From: an uncultured Clostridia bacterium
Lineage (GTDB): Bacteria; Bacillota; Clostridia; Oscillospirales; Ruminococcaceae
Assembly (NCBI GenBank): GCA_947381875.1
Contig: CANCXY010000136.1
Location: 1 to 9,102, forward strand
DNA: 9,102 nucleotides
Direction of reading: 5' to 3'
Shown: positions 5,074 to 9,102 of the stretch, piece by piece
Position numbering within the stretch: the stretch's first letter is position 1
Layout of the letters: every line of letters begins with the position of its first letter
Translations under genes and position numbers: made by a program
Notes under the pieces: generated by a model
Database searches by the model: none
What the model was told of the DNA's origin: nothing
The model's input: only the letters and a program-made list of their open reading frames with translations

Positions 5074-5709
5074 ATGAATAAGAAACAGTTTTTTGATCTT
5101 CCCGAAGAACTTCGGGAAAAAGAATGGTGGGGTTTCAACTGGCTGGAACACCTGACAGCGGTCCCCGCCCCGCTGGTGCTTGTGACAGGATATAAGGCAA
5201 ACGGCTTTGCCAACGGGACAATGCAGTCATGGTTCTGCTTTTCCAGCGAAGGCGATTTTTACTGCATCTTCGGCAGCGTACATAAACAGTCGCATATGTA
5301 CGAGATCGCCGCAAAGCAGAAGCAGATGGTCATCAACTTCCCGGATAAAGCGTGTATCGCAAAATGTATGGATACCATCGCCAATAACGGCTATGATACC
5401 GATGAACTTTCCGCGTCCGGCCTGCATTACCGGGACGGCGGCAAAGTAAAGGCCCCGCTTGTGGACGAGTGTTTTTTGAACCTTGAGTGCGAGACGGTAT
5501 GGGAAAAGGAGCTTTTTGAAGGCAGTAACCATGTGGCGCTATGCGTGCGCGTCGTCAATGTGTGGATGGACGAGGCGCATTACGCCGACAGCCAGTGCGG
5601 CCGTTATGGGGAAACGGGGTATCTCTATAATGTACACGCCCCCTTGAACCCGGAAACGGGGGAGGAAAGTAATACAGGCTATGCTGTGTTGAAAAAGATA
5701 GAAATGTAA
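5074..5709 (+). CDS. Flavin reductase family protein (FMN-binding split barrel)
   Basis: A 211-residue soluble protein resembling the flavin reductase-like / FMN-binding split-barrel family, which uses NAD(P)H to reduce FMN or holds FMN as a redox cofactor. Supporting sequence: the early VPAPLVLVTGYKANGFANGT stretch (30-49), corresponding to the family's strand with P-x-P-V-x-V-T and a following small-residue turn that contacts the flavin phosphate; QSWFCFSSEGDFYCIFGSVHKQSH (51-74); the MVINFPDKA strand (85-93); and a C-terminal VALCVRVVNVWMDEAHY strand and helix (154-170). The physiological electron acceptor is not evident. GAGGTGG at 5061-5067, six bases before ATG 5074, fixes the start; a reading frame open further upstream runs through palindrome E1 and is not credible as protein. 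Ends convergently with malQ. Confidence 0.8.
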   Translation: MNKKQFFDLPEELREKEWWGFNWLEHLTAVPAPLVLVTGYKANGFANGTMQSWFCFSSEGDFYCIFGSVHKQSHMYEIAAKQKQMVINFPDKACIAKCMDTIANNGYDTDELSASGLHYRDGGKVKAPLVDECFLNLECETVWEKELFEGSNHVALCVRVVNVWMDEAHYADSQCGRYGETGYLYNVHAPLNPETGEESNTGYAVLKKIEM

Positions 5710-5745
5710 ATTTCAGCCGTACCGGTTTCAAAAAGTCTCTATAAT

Positions 5746-5836
5746 AAAACCACTTGAAAGCAAATAAAATTTTGCTGTTTCCCCGCCCTCCGGGCGGGGA
5801 AACACAGAAAATCCTTGGCTCTTTTTAAGTGGCTTT
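5746..5836. terminator. Convergent terminator region between the flavin-reductase gene and malQ
   Basis: A 13-base perfect stem TGTTTCCCCGCCC (5776-5788) / GGGCGGGGAAACA (5792-5804) with a three-base loop sits inside a wider inverted repeat, AAAACCACTT (5746-5755) and AAGTGGCTTT (5827-5836), with one mismatch. The nearest T-runs (five T at 5822-5826 on plus; TTTT on minus near 5770) are not directly attached, so it is not a textbook terminator, but its place between convergent stops supports a shared end signal. Confidence 0.55.
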
Positions 5837-5856
5837 ACTATATCTTCTTAAAGCCA
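5830..5856 (-). terminator. Stem-loop directly after the malQ stop
   Basis: Eight-base perfect arms TGGCTTTA (5830-5837) and TAAAGCCA (5849-5856) with an 11-base loop, beginning three bases after the malQ stop. No U-run follows it in the malQ direction, so it may protect the 3' end of the malQ message or act together with the GC-rich stem further along. Confidence 0.4.
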
Positions 5857-5859
5857 GTT

Positions 5860-7338
5860 TCACCGCCCATACCGCTTTACAAGCGCGGCAATCTTCCGGG
5901 CTGTCTGGCCGTTGAGGGCTTCGGCGGGGGCGCGCCAGGTCCAGTTTTTGCCGCCCAGGGTGGAGGGGGCGTTGATGCGCGCTTCCACGCCAAGCCCTAA
6001 GTAATCGGCCAGGGGGATGACGCAGGTCTCGCCGGGGCTTGCCAATGCGCCGCGCACCAGTCCCATCCCGTATCCTTCCTCCGCCGTCAGGTTCAGGTAC
6101 TGCTTTGCCAGGCGCTTTTCTTTGGCCGGGGCCGTCCTGTACCACGCCTCGGCGGTGGTGTTGTCGTGCGTGCCGGTGTAGACGACGCAATGCTCCGGGT
6201 GGTTGTGCGGCTGGTACTCGCTGTTTTCACAGCCAAACGCGAACTGCATCACCTTCATGCCTGGGAACCCGCTTTCTTTCAGCAGCTCATAGACGCTGGG
6301 GAACAGCTCGCCCAAATCCTCGGCCACGATGGGCGCGCTGCCCAGTTCCTTCTTCACCGCGCGGAACAGCTTCATACCCGGCCCCTGCCGCCATTCGCCC
6401 TCCTGCGCCGTTTTCGCGTTTGCCGGGATGGCATAGTATGTATCAAAGCCGCGGAAATGGTCGATGCGCAGGGTATCGTACAGGGAGAGGGCGTAGCGGA
6501 TGCGCTTGACCCACCAGGCGTACTGCGTGCGCTCATGGTACGCCCAGTCATAGAGCGGATTGCCCCAGAGCTGGCCGTCGTCGGAGAAGGCGTCCGGCGG
6601 GCAGCCCGCCACAGAGCGCGGCGCGCCCGTTTCGTCCAGATCGAACAGCTCTGGCGCGGCCCACACGTCGGCGCTGTCGGCGGCCACATAGATGGGGATA
6701 TCGCCTAAGATGGAGACGCCCTGTTCCTTCGCGTACCCGTGCAGCGCGTGCCACTGGCGGGCAAACTCGTACTGGCAGAATTTCCAGAAATGCACCTCTT
6801 TTTCATGCTCGGCATACAGCTTGTCGATGGCCTCCCGTTTGTGCAGACGCTGTGCCTCGTCGTCCCACTCCCGATAGCTCTTGCCGCCGTTCAGGCCCTT
6901 GGCCGTCATATACAGGGCGTAATCTTCCAGCCACCAGCCCTGCTCGTAACAGAAATGGTAGTAATCGTCGGGATACCAGGCGGAGAAGCGCGCGAAGGCG
7001 GCGCGCAGGAGGGTAAAGCGCGTCTGATACAGCAGCGCGTAGTCGATGCGCGTCTTGTGCGCATAGCGCTTTGCCTCGGCCTCACACTCCGCTTTTGTCA
7101 GCAGGCCGTCCTTGCGCAACAGGTCCGGGTCGATGAAATAGGGGTTCCCCGCAAAGGCGGAACAGCTCTGGTAGGGGCTGTCGCCAAAGCCGGTGGGGGA
7201 GAGCGGCAGCATCTGCCAAATGCCCTGCCCCGCCCGCTGGAGGAAGTCTACAAACTGGAACGCCGGTTTTCCGAGTGTGCCGATCCCATAGGCGCCGGGC
7301 ACGCTGGCCACCGGCAGCAAAATTCCACTTTTCCGCAT
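5860..7338 (-). CDS. malQ: 4-alpha-glucanotransferase (amylomaltase, GH77)
   Basis: A 492-residue cytoplasmic enzyme, the usual length for the compact bacterial form. It transfers alpha-1,4-glucan segments between maltodextrins, feeding glycogen or starch breakdown. The N-terminus carries the family signature GILLPVASVPGAYGIGTLG and WQMLPLSPTGFGDSPYQS (41-58). Catalytic residues are in place: the nucleophile aspartate in RIDHFRGF (D293), the acid/base glutamate in VAEDLGEL (E340), and the transition-state aspartate in THDNT (D392). Substrate-loop sequence GDIPIYVAADSADVW (212-226) is intact. The start at 7338 has AGGAGAAA just upstream. The gene stands alone here, with no phosphorylase or transporter next to it. 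Its leader of about 155 bases holds a long palindrome and a second hairpin, so post-initiation control is possible. Confidence 0.96.
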   Translation of the reverse strand: MRKSGILLPVASVPGAYGIGTLGKPAFQFVDFLQRAGQGIWQMLPLSPTGFGDSPYQSCSAFAGNPYFIDPDLLRKDGLLTKAECEAEAKRYAHKTRIDYALLYQTRFTLLRAAFARFSAWYPDDYYHFCYEQGWWLEDYALYMTAKGLNGGKSYREWDDEAQRLHKREAIDKLYAEHEKEVHFWKFCQYEFARQWHALHGYAKEQGVSILGDIPIYVAADSADVWAAPELFDLDETGAPRSVAGCPPDAFSDDGQLWGNPLYDWAYHERTQYAWWVKRIRYALSLYDTLRIDHFRGFDTYYAIPANAKTAQEGEWRQGPGMKLFRAVKKELGSAPIVAEDLGELFPSVYELLKESGFPGMKVMQFAFGCENSEYQPHNHPEHCVVYTGTHDNTTAEAWYRTAPAKEKRLAKQYLNLTAEEGYGMGLVRGALASPGETCVIPLADYLGLGVEARINAPSTLGGKNWTWRAPAEALNGQTARKIAALVKRYGR

Positions 7339-7363
7339 ATGATATTTCTCCTATATCCCTTCA

Positions 7364-7465
7364 AAATTTTCGGGTGTGGCCAAAGCGCGGTATTTTTGTG
7401 CATCCCCCCTCCTTATGGCGGAGGACGCACGGAAATATCTCCGCGGCTTAGACACTCCCAAAATT
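7364..7465. repeat. Nested palindrome E2 in the malQ leader
   Basis: A long imperfect hairpin. Outer arms are AAAATTTTCGGGTGTG (7364-7378 region) and GACACTCCCAAAATT (7451-7465). Inside, in register, are CGCGG/CCGCG (7386-7390 / 7441-7445), TATTT/AAATA (7391-7395 / 7433-7437), GTGC/GCAC (7398-7401 / 7427-7430) and CCTCC/GGAGG (7408-7412 / 7420-7424) around the loop TTATGGC. It belongs to the same family as E1 and E3. It starts about 25 bases before the malQ start codon and would be transcribed as part of the malQ leader. Confidence 0.8.
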
Positions 7466-7484
7466 GCCGTCCCAAAGGGGCGGC
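7466..7484. promoter_or_regulatory. Short GC hairpin at the 5' end of the malQ leader
   Basis: GCCGTCCC (7466-7473) / GGGGCGGC (7477-7484) around AAA, with one G-T pair. In the malQ direction it is followed by AATTTT, giving a weak terminator shape close to the predicted malQ transcript start. In the plus direction TTT follows. It could be an attenuator, a 5' protecting stem or a remnant of the adjacent palindrome; the sequence cannot decide. Confidence 0.4.
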
Positions 7485-7499
7485 TTTCATATTTATATT

Positions 7500-7505
7500 A
7501 TTATA
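7500..7505 (-). promoter_or_regulatory. Likely -10 element of the malQ promoter
   Basis: On the minus strand TATAAT occupies 7505 down to 7500 in a very AT-rich stretch, with predicted initiation near 7493. No good -35 is seen at the right distance (CCCAAA at 17 bases), so activator dependence is possible, as is common for maltodextrin genes. Confidence 0.5.
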
Positions 7506-7570
7506 GTACAATTTCTTGCGGTTTTGGGAACGAAAAATCGGCGTTTTTTTTAGTGCTTTTGCCGATAGGA

Positions 7571-7581
7571 TATGGTATACT
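7571..7581 (+). promoter_or_regulatory. Extended -10 promoter of the AlaX-type gene
   Basis: TATGGTATACT at 7571-7581 contains the TG-n-TATAAT-type extended -10 with hexamer TATACT (7576-7581), almost identical to the CPBP promoter. The -35 is weak. The transcript would start near 7588, leaving about 65 bases of leader before ATG 7653. It faces away from the malQ promoter about 70 bases to the left. Confidence 0.6.
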
Positions 7582-7652
7582 ATCATTGTATAGGTAACTC
7601 TGCCGCCGCGCCCCGTCTGCGGGCGGCGAAGCAGAAAGGAAAGGGACAGCGC

Positions 7653-8804
7653 ATGGCCGCAACAAAGAAGCTATATTACGAGGATGTATTCTGCACGCAA
7701 TTCTGCGCGCGCGTGCTGGAGTGCGTGCCCCAGGGCGCGAATTTCGCCGTGACGCTGGACGCGACCGCATTCTACCCGGAGGGGGGCGGCCAGCCCGCCG
7801 ACCGGGGGGCATTGGGCGGCGCGCGCGTGCTGGATGTGCATGAACAGGACGGGAAAATTATCCATACAGTGACGGCCCCGCTGCGCCGGGGCGAGCTGGT
7901 GCAGGGGGACGTGGACAAAATGCGCCGCCTGGACCATATGCAGCAGCACACAGGGGAGCATATCGTCAGCGGCATCGTGCATGATCAGTACGGGTACGAG
8001 AACGTAGGGTTCCACATCGGCGAGGAGGATGTCACGGTAGATTTCTCCGGCCCGCTGACCTGGGCGGAGCTGGGCGAGGTAGAGAATGCGGCGAACTGGG
8101 TGGTATGGAACAACGCCCCCGTCACCATCTCCTGGCCGACGCCGGAGGAACTGGCGCAGATGACATACCGCAGCAAGAAGGAACTGAGCGGCGCGGTGCG
8201 CATCGTGCAGGTAGGGGATACGGATATCTGCGCCTGCTGCGGCACACATGTGAACCGGTGCGGGCAGGTGGGCAGCATCAAGATCACCGGCGCGCAGAGC
8301 TACAAAGGCGGTGTGCGCGTGACGATGCTGTGCGGGATGCGCGCGGCGCGGGATTATCAAACGAAGTTTGAAAACGCGCTGGCGATCTCCGGGGCGCTGA
8401 GCGCGAAGATCAACGAGATCCCGGCGGCGGTAAACCGCCTGCGGGAGGAGAACGCCGCCCTGCGCGCCCAGAAAGCGGCGCTGGAAAACGAATATTTCAG
8501 CGTGCTGGCGCAGGCCCGGCAGGGCGAAACAAACGCGGTATGTTTTGTAGCGGACATCGCGCCGGACGGCCTGCGCCGCCTGTGCGAGGCGCTGACGCGG
8601 GTATGCCCCGGCGTATGCGCGGCGTTTTCCGGCAAGGACGGCGAAGGCTACCGCTACGCGGTAGGCGGCGCGGGGGACATCCGCGCGCTGGTGAAAGAGA
8701 TGAACAGCGCACTGAACGGCCGCGGCGGCGGCAAGGACATCCAGCAAGGCTCCGTGATGGCCGGGCGCGCCGAGGTGGAGGCGTTCTTCGCGCGGTGCCT
8801 CTGA
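7653..8804 (+). CDS. Alanyl-tRNA editing protein, long AlaX type with DHHA1 domain
   Basis: A 383-residue free-standing relative of the AlaRS editing domain. It hydrolyses mischarged tRNA-Ala (typically carrying serine or glycine), protecting translation fidelity. Domain order: an N-terminal beta-barrel region with FYPEGGGQPADRG (40-52), the zinc-dependent editing core with QHTGEH (H99, H103) and CCGTH (C195 or C196, H199) as metal ligands, a coiled-coil linker (about 250-285, RLREENAALRAQKAALENE), and a C-terminal DHHA1-type domain ending GRGGGKDIQQGSV (357-369). No aminoacylation domain is present, so it is not AlaRS itself. The ATG at 7653 is preferred because AAGGGA (7641-7646) lies six bases upstream; the ORF opens earlier, but that ATG (7572) is inside the promoter. 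The gene is monocistronic, with hairpins starting 25 bases after its stop. Confidence 0.92.
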   Translation: MAATKKLYYEDVFCTQFCARVLECVPQGANFAVTLDATAFYPEGGGQPADRGALGGARVLDVHEQDGKIIHTVTAPLRRGELVQGDVDKMRRLDHMQQHTGEHIVSGIVHDQYGYENVGFHIGEEDVTVDFSGPLTWAELGEVENAANWVVWNNAPVTISWPTPEELAQMTYRSKKELSGAVRIVQVGDTDICACCGTHVNRCGQVGSIKITGAQSYKGGVRVTMLCGMRAARDYQTKFENALAISGALSAKINEIPAAVNRLREENAALRAQKAALENEYFSVLAQARQGETNAVCFVADIAPDGLRRLCEALTRVCPGVCAAFSGKDGEGYRYAVGGAGDIRALVKEMNSALNGRGGGKDIQQGSVMAGRAEVEAFFARCL

Positions 8805-8829
8805 TGGGGCAGGTGCTGGATCCGGCATC

Positions 8830-8914
8830 CCAGAGGCTCTGCCTCTGGACTCCGCCAAAGGGGGCAAGCCCCCTTTGGAATCCCATCATGGCGCAACAAT
8901 TTCATTGTTGCGCC
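8830..8914 (+). repeat. Hairpin-block repeat, copy 2 (hairpins A, B, C)
   Basis: Three perfect stem-loops in tandem. A (8830-8848): CCAGAGGC / GCCTCTGG around TCT. B (8855-8878): CCAAAGGGGGC / GCCCCCTTTGG around AA. C (8890-8914): GGCGCAACAAT / ATTGTTGCGCC around TTC. The linkers are ACTCCG and AATCCCATCAT. This is the only complete copy in the window; the others are at 1-59 (B-C) and 9057-9102 (inverted, A-B). It begins 25 bases after the alaX-type stop. Confidence 0.9.
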
Positions 8915-8929
8915 CCCTATAGCAAAAGG

Positions 8930-8951
8930 ATCAGGCCGGCGGCTTGATTTT
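8930..8951 (+). terminator. Probable terminator of the AlaX-type gene
   Basis: Stem ATCAGGCC (8930-8937) / GGCTTGAT (8941-8948) with one G-T pair and a three-base loop, followed by TTTT overlapping its end and preceded by a run of four A. It is the only hairpin downstream of the gene with an attached T-run, though short. Confidence 0.5.
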
Positions 8952-8952
8952 C

Positions 8953-9007
8953 GGGAGTGTCTAATGCGGGGTGTTTTCGTGCATTTCCCCGCGATGTGGA
9001 CACTCCC
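8953..9007. repeat. Palindrome E3, short member of the E family
   Basis: Outer arms GGGAGTGTC (8953-8961) and GACACTCCC (8999-9007) are perfect, with inner arms GCGGGG (8966-8971) and CCCCGC (8987-8992). The left arm and loop follow the same order of motifs as E2: GGG-GTG, AA-GC, GG, a T-run, then GTGCAT. It sits between two oppositely oriented hairpin blocks. Confidence 0.75.
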
Positions 9008-9033
9008 CCTGCTTTTTCATGCGGGATGCGCTT

Positions 9034-9102
9034 CCCATCTGGAACAAGATGGGTTTCCAAAGGGGGCTTGCCCCCTTTGGTGGAGTCCAGAGGCAAAGCC
9101 TC
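9034..9102 (-). repeat. Hairpin-block repeat, copy 3 (inverted; cut by window end)
   Basis: Read on the minus strand this is hairpin A (cut at 9102), ACTCCA linker, hairpin B (9080-9057), then AAACCCATC as in copy 1. After that it diverges: instead of hairpin C there is a short stem CCCATCT / AGATGGG (9034-9040 / 9047-9053) around GGAACA. The junction where the copies stop matching is therefore near 9047. Confidence 0.85.

Noticed and set aside
5740..5745. TATAAT downstream of the flavin-reductase gene as a promoter
   Set aside because: No acceptable -35 at 16-18 bases and it would fire into the convergent malQ gene; an AT-rich coincidence near the terminator region is simpler.
6739..7506. 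255-codon plus-strand open frame opposite the start of malQ
   Set aside because: It runs across the malQ start, leader and palindrome E2; malQ is unambiguous by its catalytic motifs, so this is a shadow.
7671..8867. Long 398-codon open frame on the minus strand opposite the AlaX-type gene
   Set aside because: A shadow of a GC-rich gene: the plus strand has clear zinc-ligand motifs, a promoter and a ribosome site, while the minus translation is rich in arginine, alanine and histidine with no family resemblance.
8540..8947. Open frame overlapping the end of the AlaX-type gene and running through hairpins A to C
   Set aside because: It is antisense-free but out of frame with a well-supported gene, has no ribosome site, and its tail is simply the translated repeat block; frames of this kind appear wherever the repeat sits.
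1..9102. CRISPR array
   Set aside because: The repeats are palindromic hairpin blocks in opposite orientations and far apart, not regularly spaced direct repeats with spacers, and no cas gene is present.

Overview
The window looks like a moderately GC-rich Clostridia chromosome, probably an Oscillospiraceae/Ruminococcaceae-type gut bacterium. This is inferred from strong AGGAGG-type ribosome sites, consensus TTGACA/TATAAT and extended -10 promoters, the PadR + DUF2812 pair, and many GC-rich intergenic palindromes. No phage, plasmid, CRISPR, rRNA or tRNA gene was recognised.

Layout. 1-59: a partial copy of a hairpin-block repeat, followed by a terminator at 121-165. 209-2019: an autoregulated-looking operon of a PadR repressor and a multi-pass DUF2812 membrane protein, driven by a consensus promoter whose spacer is filled by one half of a twin operator. 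2023-2174: three stem-loops, including a good terminator. 2189-2431 (minus): a small XRE/Cro-like regulator. 2432-2800: a regulatory and non-coding region. 2801-5709 (plus): a possible operon of a CPBP-family membrane protease, a cysteine-rich protein of unknown function, a tandem-GNAT acetyltransferase and a flavin-reductase-like protein. 5860-7338 (minus): malQ, 4-alpha-glucanotransferase. 7653-8804 (plus): a long-form AlaX-type alanyl-tRNA editing protein, transcribed divergently from malQ. 8830-9102: two hairpin blocks in opposite orientation around another palindrome.

The genes do not form one pathway. They are separate small units: a PadR-controlled membrane sensor or effector, a regulator with a membrane protease and small enzymes, a glucan enzyme, and a translation-quality enzyme. 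The CPBP gene and the cysteine-rich gene are visibly more AT-rich than everything around them, which suggests a different origin.

The most unusual content is intergenic. One repeat family is a string of perfect hairpins (called A, B and C here), present at 1-59, 8830-8914 and, inverted, 9034-9102. A second family consists of long nested palindromes (called E1, E2 and E3 here) at 4926-5030, 7364-7465 and 8953-9007. Their arms are recognisably related, and E2 lies in the malQ leader. None of this was checked by database search or folding software; all of it was read by eye.
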